Shown here: piece after piece, positions 46,152-54,032 of the stretch
Layout: each line of letters starts with the position of its first letter
Numbering within the stretch: position 1 is the first letter of the stretch
Program-made: the position numbers and the translations under genes
Assembly (NCBI GenBank): GCA_012519425.1
Contig: JAAYQF010000022.1
Location: 1 to 54,893 of the forward strand
Source: Bacteroidales bacterium
GTDB taxonomy: Bacteria; Bacteroidota; Bacteroidia; Bacteroidales; Paludibacteraceae
DNA: 54,893 nucleotides
Direction: 5' to 3'
The notes under the pieces: generated by a model
Told to the model about the DNA's origin: nothing
Seen by the model: only the letters and a program-made list of their open reading frames with translations
Database searches by the model: none

Positions 46152-47165
46152 TTAAAATAATGTGCCTGTATCGCTTGATCTTATTTTCCCTAAATGTTTG
46201 TATGCCAAATCGGTTACCTCTCTGCCCCTGGGCGTCCTTTTCATGAATCCCTCTTTGATTAAAAATGGTTCATACACCTCCTCTATGGTACCCGGATCTT
46301 CACTCAAAGCCGTTGCAATGGTATTCAAACCCACCGGTCCGCCATTGAATTTCTCAATGATGGTTGTCAGGATTTTATTATCAATCTCATCCAAACCAAA
46401 CTTATCTATATTCAGTGCTTCAAGGGCATATTGTGAGATTTTTAAGTCTATATGTCCATCGCCCTTTACCTGTGCAAAATCGCGCACACGCCGGAGCAGA
46501 GCATTGGCAATACGCGGAGTGCCACGACTTCTGCTTGCAATTTCTTTAGCCGCATCCTCGGCAATAGGAATATCCAATAAACCTGCAGAACGCTTGATGA
46601 TACCGGTGATCACCTTTGCATCATAATACTCAAAATGGCAGTTGATGCCGAATCGGGCGCGTAATGGAGCAGTTAGCAAACCGCTGCGGGTAGTCGCGCC
46701 AATCAAGGTAAACGGGTTCAACTCCAACTGAATAGAACGCGCTGAAGGACCTTTGTCAATCATAATATCGATGCGGTAATCCTCCATGGCGGAATAGAGG
46801 TACTCTTCCACAATCGGACTGAGGCGGTGGATCTCATCAATAAACAAGACATCATTGGTTTCCAAACTGGTTAACAAACCTGCCAAATCACCGGGCTTAT
46901 CCAGCACGGGACCAGACGTAATTTTAAGCCCTACGTTCAACTCATTGGCGATGATGTGCGAAAGGGTCGTTTTACCCAAACCCGGAGGTCCGTGCAACAA
47001 CACATGGTCCAACGATTCCCCACGCATGCGGGCAGCCTGCACAAAAACCTTCAGGTTATCTACAATCTTGTTTTGCCCCCTGAAATCAACAAAAGCCTCA
47101 GGTCTCAAGGTAGATTCAAATTCCCTTTCTATGTTGTTGTTGCGTATGTCGAAATTGTCCTTCAT
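46152..47165 (-). CDS. ruvB: Holliday junction branch migration helicase RuvB
   Basis: The AAA+ motor of Holliday junction migration, about 337 residues from the ATG at 47165; an ATG seven codons upstream is possible, but [13 protein letters not shown] matches related proteins. Walker A is [10 protein letters not shown], Walker B is LFIDEIHRL, the sensor/arginine-finger region is [21 protein letters not shown] and [19 protein letters not shown], and the C-terminal winged helix has [17 protein letters not shown]. ruvA is not adjacent. Directly precedes cysS. Confidence 0.96.
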   Translation of the reverse strand: MKDNFDIRNNNIEREFESTLRPEAFVDFRGQNKIVDNLKVFVQAARMRGESLDHVLLHGPPGLGKTTLSHIIANELNVGLKITSGPVLDKPGDLAGLLTSLETNDVLFIDEIHRLSPIVEEYLYSAMEDYRIDIMIDKGPSARSIQLELNPFTLIGATTRSGLLTAPLRARFGINCHFEYYDAKVITGIIKRSAGLLDIPIAEDAAKEIASRSRGTPRIANALLRRVRDFAQVKGDGHIDLKISQYALEALNIDKFGLDEIDNKILTTIIEKFNGGPVGLNTIATALSEDPGTIEEVYEPFLIKEGFMKRTPRGREVTDLAYKHLGKIRSSDTGTLF

Positions 47166-47228
47166 ATCTTTAATGAAACGGTACATAAACCATCTTTATA
47201 GAAATTAACGCCCTGAAAATCGTTCTTA

Positions 47229-47933
47229 TTAATTCGTTATCGTTTTAAACATTTCTTCTAAAGCCATATCCTCCGATTCCCCCATCACCAATTTGGTGTC
47301 CGCTGCAATTTCTCCTTTGTTGATGATGATGACCCTGTTACATAAAGCTTTGACTTCCTGCAAGATGTGCGTACTCAGCATAACGGTTTTGTCTTGCCCG
47401 GCCCCCTTGATCAGCGTTCTGATCTCTTCCAATTGATTGGGGTCTAAACCCGTAGTCGGTTCATCCAATATCAGCACTTTCGGATCGGGTAATAATGCCT
47501 GAGCCAATCCGACACGTTGCTTATAACCCTTCGATAACTGTTTGATTTTCTTATGCACCTCCGGTGAAAGCCCTACCCGCTCAATCATTTCTTCAATCAA
47601 AGCTTTCCTCTCCGATTTAATGCCATATATCCCCGCTATAAAATCAAGATATTCCCGCACATACATCTCGGGATAAAGCGGATTATTCTCAGGCAAATAA
47701 CCTATCAAAGCATTGGTTTGCGTGCGATTTTCTTTTACTTCCAATCCACAAATGCGTACCGAGCCTATCTCATAGGCTAAACTACCGGTCAGAATGCGCA
47801 TGGTGGTTGTTTTACCGGCACCGTTCGGACCCAAAAAGCCAACAATCTCTCCTGCGCCTATGTCGAAACTGATGTTGTTCAGCACAAGCTGTTTCCCTAT
47901 TTTTTTACTCAAACCGGCAATCTGAATGGACAT
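47229..47933 (-). CDS. ABC transporter ATPase, GldA-like
   Basis: A 234-residue ABC ATPase. Walker A GPNGAGKTT, signature LSKGYKQRVGLAQAL, Walker B VLILDEPTTGLDP, H-loop MLSTHIL. Residues IGYLPENNPLYPEMYVREYL are very close to what I remember of Flavobacterium GldA, the ATPase of the GldAFG exporter needed for gliding. The permease genes gldF/gldG are not here and no gliding genes are seen, so in this organism it probably energises a different exporter. It has its own -7 element. Confidence 0.88.
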   Translation of the reverse strand: MSIQIAGLSKKIGKQLVLNNISFDIGAGEIVGFLGPNGAGKTTTMRILTGSLAYEIGSVRICGLEVKENRTQTNALIGYLPENNPLYPEMYVREYLDFIAGIYGIKSERKALIEEMIERVGLSPEVHKKIKQLSKGYKQRVGLAQALLPDPKVLILDEPTTGLDPNQLEEIRTLIKGAGQDKTVMLSTHILQEVKALCNRVIIINKGEIAADTKLVMGESEDMALEEMFKTITN

Positions 47934-47962
47934 AAGGAGGATTGAATGATGGTTGAAACCTG

Positions 47963-47970
47963 CAAAAATA
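47963..47970 (-). promoter_or_regulatory. -7 element ahead of the GldA-like gene
   Basis: TATTTTTG on the minus strand, 30 bases upstream of the ATG at 47933. The -33 TTG is absent. Confidence 0.4.
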
Positions 47971-48002
47971 CGAAATCGCAGGCTAAATTAAAAATCTCTG
48001 AA

Positions 48003-49061
48003 TCAGCACACCAAACCATCTAATAAAGCAATGTAAATATCTATAGCGTCTTCTAATTCTTTCAGATATATATATTCATTGGCTGTATGCGAACGGGCAG
48101 AATCACCGGGACCGATTTTCACGCTGGGAAATGGCATCACAGATTGATCCGAAAGCGTAGGAGAACCGAAAAGTCTACGCTTCAAAGAAACAGCTCTTTC
48201 TACAAAAGGATGGTCCAAAGGTGTAGCTGATGAACCCAAATGCGTCGAACGGGGTGAAATCGTACATTTTACGTTTTGCACTACGGTCTCTAAAATTTCC
48301 TCGTTGGAATACTTCTCGTTAGAACGAATATCAACGACGAAATTGCAGCGATCGGGCACAACATTGTGTTGCGTACCGGCATCGATTTGTGTCACTGTCA
48401 TTTTTACGGGACCAAGAAATTCCGATTGTTCAGGAAACTCAAAATCCTTAAACCAGGCAATATCTTCCATGGCTTTATAAATCGCATTTTCTCCCTCATT
48501 ACGGGCAGCATGACCTGCTTTACCATAACTTACACAATCCAGCACCATCAACCCTTTTTCTGCCACCGCGGCATGCATGCCGGTAGGCTCACCTACGACA
48601 GCAAAATCTATTCGGGGTAGCTCTTCCAACAAACTTTTCATGCCTTTTTCACCGGAAATTTCTTCTTCTGCCACAGCTGCATATATCAAATTGTAGGACT
48701 GTTTCTTTTTAGTTAAATAGAAAAAAACCTGCAATAAAGTTACTACAGAAGCACCGGCATCATTACTACCCAAACCGAACAACCTGCCATTATCCACCAC
48801 CGGCAAATGGGGGTTATAGGACCAGCCTGCCACCGGCTTTACCGTATCTATATGCGAACAAAGCATGACGGTCGGCAACTCCGGATTGAAGTCCGGACTC
48901 ATCAGCCAGATATTATTGTCCTTGCGATGCGGTGTATAACCCTGCAATTCAACATAACGCTCCAACATATCTGCTACCCTTTTTTCTTCCTTGCTGAATG
49001 AAGGAATATTGATCATATTCTTCAGTAAGATGCTCGCTTCTTGCTTGTATTCTTCGTACAT
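48003..49061 (-). CDS. M20-family deacylase, probable arginine-pathway desuccinylase/deacetylase
   Basis: A 352-residue binuclear-zinc amidohydrolase of family M20 (ArgE/DapE type). Metal ligands and base are seen as His70 in CSHIDTVKP with Asp72, Asp101 in GSNDAGAS, the Glu pair 132-133 in AEEEISGEKG, and Glu158 in VGEPTG. The dimerisation lid follows, and a late GPGDSARSHTANEY holds the last ligand His. Its nearness to argB and argF' suggests it removes the N-acyl group from acyl-citrulline or acyl-ornithine. Since the carbamoyltransferase is of the succinyl type, succinyl-citrulline is the likely substrate. Follows the esterase gene by 8 bases. Confidence 0.85.
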   Translation of the reverse strand: MYEEYKQEASILLKNMINIPSFSKEEKRVADMLERYVELQGYTPHRKDNNIWLMSPDFNPELPTVMLCSHIDTVKPVAGWSYNPHLPVVDNGRLFGLGSNDAGASVVTLLQVFFYLTKKKQSYNLIYAAVAEEEISGEKGMKSLLEELPRIDFAVVGEPTGMHAAVAEKGLMVLDCVSYGKAGHAARNEGENAIYKAMEDIAWFKDFEFPEQSEFLGPVKMTVTQIDAGTQHNVVPDRCNFVVDIRSNEKYSNEEILETVVQNVKCTISPRSTHLGSSATPLDHPFVERAVSLKRRLFGSPTLSDQSVMPFPSVKIGPGDSARSHTANEYIYLKELEDAIDIYIALLDGLVC

Positions 49062-49069
49062 TTCGTTCT

Positions 49070-49939
49070 TTATTTAATAAATTTCTGCTTTTTCATCCAA
49101 ACCTGCAATCTTTCAGGCCATTTGTCTGTTTCAGGATTAGTTGGTCGCATGCCGAAACCATGACCACCCTTGGGAAAGGAATACAATTCAACCGGTATTT
49201 TTTTAGATTTTAATGCTTCTACGAACATCAGGCTATTCTGAATAGGAACAACTTTATCATCTTCGGCATGAAATAAAAATGCGGGCGGAGTCTTGATACT
49301 CACCTGTAATTCACAAGAATACAGATTTACTAAATCCTCTTCAGGATTTTGACCCAACAGATTTTGACGAGAACCTCCGTGCGTCAATCCTTCTTGCATG
49401 GTAATAACCGGATATCCTAAAATGGCAAAATCCGGACGGTTATTTTCAGCCTTTAAATGCGTAGCTGCCGTTGCTGCCAAATGTCCTCCGGCAGAAAATC
49501 CCATGATGCCTATTTTCTTTTTGTTGATGCCCCATGATTTAGCTTGTTTATGGATGATTTCCAAAGCTGTTTTCGCATCTTTCAACGGTATGTCATGGTG
49601 ACCGTTAGGCATGCGGTAATATAAGACAAAAGCATTGACTCCTAGCGCATTAAACCACTTGGCTATTTCTTCTCCTTCTTTTACAAAAGCAACGCCGCTG
49701 TACCCACCTCCCGGACAAATCAACACGGCTGTCCCGTTATTTAATGCTTCAGGAGCAAAATAACCATACATGCGGGCTTCGGAAATTTTAGTTAAAAATT
49801 CAGGATCTCGTAAAGTCTCATCTTCAGCAATTTCATTAGATTCCGGAGCACCATTTGGGTAAAGTATTATTTTTTCCTGAGCAATACCCATTTGTAATCC
49901 TAAAATGAGTAATCCCGCAATTAACAATTTCTTTTTCAT
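49070..49939 (-). CDS. Secreted alpha/beta-hydrolase esterase
   Basis: A 289-residue exported esterase. Signal peptide 1-20 (LLIAGLLILGLQMGIAQ). The oxyanion stretch is CPGGGYSGVAF, the nucleophile elbow is GFSAGGHLAA with the serine near residue 150, the acid is Asp in FHAEDDKVVP, and the base is His in PKGGHGFGM. This is the BD-FAE/acetyl-xylan-esterase-like subgroup common in Bacteroidota, often acting on acetylated glycans. It lies between argB and the M20 gene; no pathway link to arginine is evident. Its leader consists of palindromic element C copy 2. Confidence 0.88.
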   Translation of the reverse strand: MKKKLLIAGLLILGLQMGIAQEKIILYPNGAPESNEIAEDETLRDPEFLTKISEARMYGYFAPEALNNGTAVLICPGGGYSGVAFVKEGEEIAKWFNALGVNAFVLYYRMPNGHHDIPLKDAKTALEIIHKQAKSWGINKKKIGIMGFSAGGHLAATAATHLKAENNRPDFAILGYPVITMQEGLTHGGSRQNLLGQNPEEDLVNLYSCELQVSIKTPPAFLFHAEDDKVVPIQNSLMFVEALKSKKIPVELYSFPKGGHGFGMRPTNPETDKWPERLQVWMKKQKFIK

Positions 49940-49964
49940 ACGGTTAAATTATATTTTCAGTTGT

Positions 49965-50047
49965 CGTATGGAACTCTCGATGAACTAATTTAATCATCCA
50001 CTTGGGTGGAATAATTGATTAAATTAGTTCATGTTCGTTTCATACGG
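49965..50047. repeat. Palindromic element C, copy 2 (best preserved)
   Basis: 83 bases with inverted ends CGTATGGAAC / GTTTCATACGG. Inside is a perfect 17-base stem ATGAACTAATTTAATCA / TGATTAAATTAGTTCAT around a loop that itself pairs (TCCA..TGGA). The flanks are directly repeated: the 35 or so bases on either side (49936-49970 and 50039-50074) both read CATACGGTTAAATT..TATTTTCAG..GTCGTAT-like sequence. Lies in the leader of the esterase gene. Confidence 0.7.
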
Positions 50048-50068
50048 TTAAATTTTATTTTTCAGTCG

Positions 50069-50839
50069 TCATATCATAACAATAGTTCCACTTTCTTTGT
50101 CAATTAAATCGGCACGTGTTATCATTACTTGCTTCACACCGGCTTTCAACGCATCAAAAGCATTCTCTAATTTGGGTATCATCCCTCCCTGAATGATGCC
50201 TGACTGCACATATTCCTCAAAGAGAGCCGGCGTTAAAGTCGCAATCACACTGTTTTCATCTTTTTCATCTTTCAACACACCTTTTTTCTCGAAGCAATAC
50301 ATCAATTTAACATCAAAGTATTGCGACAGAGCCCTGGCTGCTTCTCCGGCAATGGTATCAGCATTGGTATTCAGCATATTACCAGCTTTATCATGGGTTA
50401 AAGGAGCCAATACAGGCACGACATTTTTCCTTATCAAATCAGCTAAAATATGTGCATCCACTTCCTTGACATCACCCACATAGCCATAATCCACTTCCTT
50501 TACCGGCCGTTTTTCCGAACGCATGTAGTTCAAATCGGCACCGGTCAGACCCAAAGCATTGACGCCCAAAGCCTGTAAACCCGCCACAATCTGCTTGTTT
50601 ACCAGGCCACCATACACCATGGTCACCACCTGCAACATGGCGGCATCGGTAATGCGCCGTCCGTCCACCATTTTACTTTCAATGCCTAAGCGGGAAGCGA
50701 TGGCTGTAGCAGAACGACCGCCACCATGAACCAATACTTTATGTCCCCTGATATGAGTAAAATCCTGAAGCAATTGTTGCAAAGAATCCGCTTCTTCCAC
50801 AATTTTACCGCCTACCTTGACAATGGTCAGTGTTTCCAT
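50069..50839 (-). CDS. argB: N-acylglutamate kinase (arginine biosynthesis)
   Basis: A 256-residue amino-acid kinase that phosphorylates the N-acylated glutamate in the second step of arginine synthesis. Seen: the N-terminal IVKVGGKIVEE, LVHGGGRSATAIASRLGIES, DGRRITDAAMLQVVTMVYGGLVNK, GLTGADLN, NTNADTIAGEAA and IQGGMIPKLENAFDAL, all in family order. Because the carbamoyltransferase two genes upstream carries the succinyl-specific proline, this kinase probably acts on N-succinyl-glutamate. It starts one base after the apt stop. Confidence 0.94.
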   Translation of the reverse strand: METLTIVKVGGKIVEEADSLQQLLQDFTHIRGHKVLVHGGGRSATAIASRLGIESKMVDGRRITDAAMLQVVTMVYGGLVNKQIVAGLQALGVNALGLTGADLNYMRSEKRPVKEVDYGYVGDVKEVDAHILADLIRKNVVPVLAPLTHDKAGNMLNTNADTIAGEAARALSQYFDVKLMYCFEKKGVLKDEKDENSVIATLTPALFEEYVQSGIIQGGMIPKLENAFDALKAGVKQVMITRADLIDKESGTIVMI

Positions 50840-50840
50840 C

Positions 50841-51374
50841 TTAAAACTGAATTAAGGTGTGAATGTCTGCTAAATTTTCCATATCAACCAACTTTTGCCG
50901 GCCATTCAAAAACTCTAACTCAAGCATAAAGCCTGCATATATCTTCTTAGGGTTGAATCTGTTAATCAGGTTCAAAGCCGCATGGGCACTACCACCCGTT
51001 GCCAGCAAATCATCGTGCAATAATACGATCTCTCCTTCATCAATGGCATCCTTATGTATCTCTAAGGAGTCGTGACCGTATTCTAATTCATAAGAATAGC
51101 TGTAAGTCTCTGCGGGTAATTTACCCGGTTTGCGCAACAACACAAAACCGGCATTGAGCTTATATGCTAAAATACTTCCCAACACAAAACCGCGGCTTTC
51201 AACGCCCACCACCTTGGTGATACCTTTGTCTTTGTAATATTCATATAAAGTGTCTGCCAAAAAACGAAGCACCTCAGGCTTTTTTATGGCGGTGGTGATG
51301 TCTTTGAACATCACACCGGGCTTTGGAAAATCCGGTACGTTGCGGATGGATGCGATAACTGTTTCTATATTCAT
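50841..51374 (-). CDS. apt: Adenine phosphoribosyltransferase
   Basis: A 177-residue purine salvage enzyme that makes AMP from adenine and PRPP. Seen: the family start IRNVPDFPKPGVMFKDIT, VGVESRGFVLGSILAY, RKPGKLPAETYSYSYELEYG, and the PRPP-binding loop VLLHDDLLATGGSA (about 118-131). It is embedded between argF' and argB with one base on each side. The arginine link is unexplained beyond shared transcription. Confidence 0.95.
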   Translation of the reverse strand: MNIETVIASIRNVPDFPKPGVMFKDITTAIKKPEVLRFLADTLYEYYKDKGITKVVGVESRGFVLGSILAYKLNAGFVLLRKPGKLPAETYSYSYELEYGHDSLEIHKDAIDEGEIVLLHDDLLATGGSAHAALNLINRFNPKKIYAGFMLELEFLNGRQKLVDMENLADIHTLIQF

Positions 51375-51375
51375 T

Positions 51376-52326
51376 TTATTGTTCTATTATTTTTTTGATA
51401 ACCCATTGTGCAGAAATTTCTCGATTAGCCGCTTCGGGGATGACGATGGATTGCAGACTTTCAATTACATCATCCGTAACGATCATATTGCGGCGTACGG
51501 GCAGACAATGCATAAAATAAGCATTGTTGGTAACTGCCATCTGGCGCGCGCTGACTGTCCAGCTTCGGTCTGTACTTAAAATCTTTCCATAATTCGGATC
51601 ACTATAGGCAGCCCAGTTTTTGGCATAGATAAAATCTGCATTTTCAAAGGCTTTCATCTGATCATATTCAATCCGGGCACCGCGCACAAATTTGTCTGCC
51701 AGCTCGTATCCTTTGGGATGGGTGATGACAAAATCCACCTCCGCTTCATTCATAAAATCGGCGAAAGAATTGGGAACAGCCTGTGGCAAAGCACGCGGGT
51801 GAGGCGCCCATGTCAGTACCACCTTGGGGCGTTTCGTCTTTTTATATTCCTCTATGGTGATCAAATCGGCAAAAGCCTGCAAAGGATGTCCGGTTGCCGC
51901 TTCCATGCTGAAAACCGGTTTGCCGGAATGTTCGATAAACTGATTGATGATGGTTTCATTGTAATCATAAGCTTTGTCCTCAAACTGAGCAAAAGCCCTC
52001 ACGCCAATCACATCACAATAACAACCCATCACCGGAATGGCTTCCAGGATATGCTCCGGTTTATCGCCGTCCATGATAACGCCTCTCTCTGTCTCCAACT
52101 TCCAGGCCCCCTGGTTGATATCCAATACAATGGTATTCATCCCCAGGTTCATCCCCGCCTTTTGGGTGCTCAGGCGTGTTCTCAAACTGGAATTGAAAAA
52201 CACCATCAAGAGCGTTTTATTCTCGCCCAAATGTTTGTAAGCAAATCTGTTTTTCTTAATTTCTAATGCCTCCTTCACCGCCTGCTGCAAGTTTCCGAGG
52301 TCTTTAACATTGGTAAAATGTTTCAT
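51376..52326 (-). CDS. argF': N-succinylornithine carbamoyltransferase
   Basis: A 316-residue transcarbamylase from the ATG at 52326 (a GTG two codons earlier is less likely). Carbamoyl-phosphate motif FFNSSLRTRLSTQKA; then INQGAWKLETERGVIMDGDK, METAT-like MEAATGHPLQAFADL, and the late CLPVRR. Residue 90, in DGDKP, is proline. In the Bacteroides enzyme this proline marks use of N-succinylornithine, whereas the acetylornithine enzymes have glutamate here. The enzyme thus makes N-succinylcitrulline in the arginine pathway. First gene of the argF'-apt-argB unit. Confidence 0.93.
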   Translation of the reverse strand: MKHFTNVKDLGNLQQAVKEALEIKKNRFAYKHLGENKTLLMVFFNSSLRTRLSTQKAGMNLGMNTIVLDINQGAWKLETERGVIMDGDKPEHILEAIPVMGCYCDVIGVRAFAQFEDKAYDYNETIINQFIEHSGKPVFSMEAATGHPLQAFADLITIEEYKKTKRPKVVLTWAPHPRALPQAVPNSFADFMNEAEVDFVITHPKGYELADKFVRGARIEYDQMKAFENADFIYAKNWAAYSDPNYGKILSTDRSWTVSARQMAVTNNAYFMHCLPVRRNMIVTDDVIESLQSIVIPEAANREISAQWVIKKIIEQ

Positions 52327-52394
52327 CTTCACTAAATTTCAAATTCTATAATGTTAATTTGCCAAAAGCAATTATTGTTTAATTCCCTTTTGTA

Positions 52395-52452
52395 TCACCA
52401 TCCACCAACCACTATTCACTATCCACCATTCACCATTCACCATTCACCATCC
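52395..52452. repeat. Degenerate CACCATTC / CACTATCC tandem tract
   Basis: About seven units of (T/C)CACCATTCAC, CACTATCCAC and CACCATCCAC in the gap between porX and argF'. Units overlap without unique spacers, so it is not a CRISPR. Like the GAAGTTA tracts, it looks like slippage-grown sequence. Confidence 0.55.
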
Positions 52453-52454
52453 AC

Positions 52455-54002
52455 TCACTTCGGCTGCATCACCACCAATGGCACCAACATCTCCTCCAGA
52501 GAAATACCGCCATGCTGAAATGTATTCCTGTAATAGCCTACATAATAGTTGTAATTATTGGGATATGCGAAAAAATCTTCATTCCCGGCAAATATATAAG
52601 TTGTACTCACATTAGGAGATGGCAAACCTACCTCTTGGGGATCAGTTATCTCAAACACCTCCTTCTGATTATAACTCAAATTCTTACCTAATTTATAACG
52701 CAAATTTACATTGGTATTCCTGTCACCTATCACCTTGATGGGATTTTTCACCTGAATGGTACCATGGTCAGTGGTCAGGATAACCTTGTATCCTCTTTTG
52801 GCAATAGCTTTCAACAGCTCCAAAGTTCCCGAATGCCTGAACCATGAAAGGGTAAGCGAGCGATATGCATTTTCATCATTGGCTAATTCGCGCATCATTT
52901 TGGAATCTGTACGGGAATGCGAAAGCATGTCGATAAAATTCAACACGCAGACGTTCAAATCATTGCCGTCAAGTTGAGGCAATCTCTCTATCATCCTTTC
53001 ACAATAAGACGACTCGTTGATTTTATTATAAGAGAAACTGTAGTTTTTCCTAAACCGCTGAAACTGAGTTTCAATTAAATCTTTCTCATTCAAATTTTTA
53101 CCCTCTTCCTCTTCCTCATCTACCCATAAATCCGGAAACATCTGCTGAATTTGCAGAGGCATCAATCCGGAAAAGATGGCATTGCGGGCATATTGCGTTG
53201 CTGTGGGCAAAATACTCGAATACATGCTTTCCTCAGAAAAGACATAAAATTCGTTCAACATTTCACTGATGATTTTCCATTGGTCGTATCTGAAATTGTC
53301 AATCAATACAAAAAAGACCTTTTCACCGGCATCCAACAATGGAAAAACCTTGGTCTTGAATATATCCGGACTCAACAAGGGTCTGTGTTCAGGATATTTA
53401 AACCAATCTATATAGTGCCTTTTGATAAATTTATTGAAAGTGCTGTTGGCTTCCGTCTTTTGCATCTTCAGCATTTCATCCATGCCGCTGTCCGTCTCTG
53501 AAAGCTCTAATTCCCAATACACCAACTTCTTATAAACCTCTACCCAATCTTCGTATAATAGAGAGTCATTGATCTGCATGCCAATTCGTCCAAACTCAGA
53601 ACGATAGGATGAAGCGGTGTGCTCCGTCTGAATTTCTTTTCTATGGATGTTCTTTTTCAAGGTCATCAAAATCTGACTGGGGTTTACCGGCTTGGTCAGG
53701 TAATCGGCAATCTTACTTCCGATAGCCATATTCATGATGTTTTCCTCTTCACTTTTGGTTATCATTACCAAAGGTACATTCGGATGGATTTCCTTGATCA
53801 AAGGGATGGTCTCCAAACCACTCAAACCCGGCATATTTTCATCCAAAAAAATGATATCAAAACTTTCCTTTTTACACAGATCCACCGCGTCCTTCCCATT
53901 GGATGCCGTAACAACCTCATATCCTTTCTCTTCTAAAAAAAGCACATATACCTTCAGCAAATCTATCTCATCATCTGCCCATAAAATTCTGTCTTTTCTC
54001 AT
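52455..54002 (-). CDS. porX: T9SS regulator PorX (response regulator with PglZ domain)
   Basis: A 515-residue cytoplasmic regulator of type IX secretion. Residues 1-120 are a receiver domain with acidic Asp10/Asp11, phospho-acceptor Asp54 in IIFLDENMPG, and Lys near 104 in YLTKPVNP. A helical linker follows, then a PglZ alkaline-phosphatase-like domain (about 205-510) with VLIDNFRYDQW, LPTATQYARNA, IDMLSHSRTDSK, LTTDHGTIQV and FQHGGISLEEM, which carry the metal and catalytic residues. In Porphyromonas and Flavobacterium PorX controls T9SS genes together with PorY and a sigma factor. Here it lies next to the porW/sprE end. Confidence 0.94.
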   Translation of the reverse strand: MRKDRILWADDEIDLLKVYVLFLEEKGYEVVTASNGKDAVDLCKKESFDIIFLDENMPGLSGLETIPLIKEIHPNVPLVMITKSEEENIMNMAIGSKIADYLTKPVNPSQILMTLKKNIHRKEIQTEHTASSYRSEFGRIGMQINDSLLYEDWVEVYKKLVYWELELSETDSGMDEMLKMQKTEANSTFNKFIKRHYIDWFKYPEHRPLLSPDIFKTKVFPLLDAGEKVFFVLIDNFRYDQWKIISEMLNEFYVFSEESMYSSILPTATQYARNAIFSGLMPLQIQQMFPDLWVDEEEEEGKNLNEKDLIETQFQRFRKNYSFSYNKINESSYCERMIERLPQLDGNDLNVCVLNFIDMLSHSRTDSKMMRELANDENAYRSLTLSWFRHSGTLELLKAIAKRGYKVILTTDHGTIQVKNPIKVIGDRNTNVNLRYKLGKNLSYNQKEVFEITDPQEVGLPSPNVSTTYIFAGNEDFFAYPNNYNYYVGYYRNTFQHGGISLEEMLVPLVVMQPK

Positions 54003-54032
54003 CTTATCTTGTGTTTTATCTTGTCTTGTATT

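Noticed and set aside
47229-47933. GldA-like ATPase taken as evidence for gliding motility
   Set aside because: No gldF, gldG or other gliding genes are in the window, and close homologues occur in non-gliding Bacteroidales.
52395-52452. Tandem CACCATTC units as a possible CRISPR or origin iterons
   Set aside because: Units are about 7-10 bases, degenerate and contiguous with no spacers, and no replication or cas gene is nearby.
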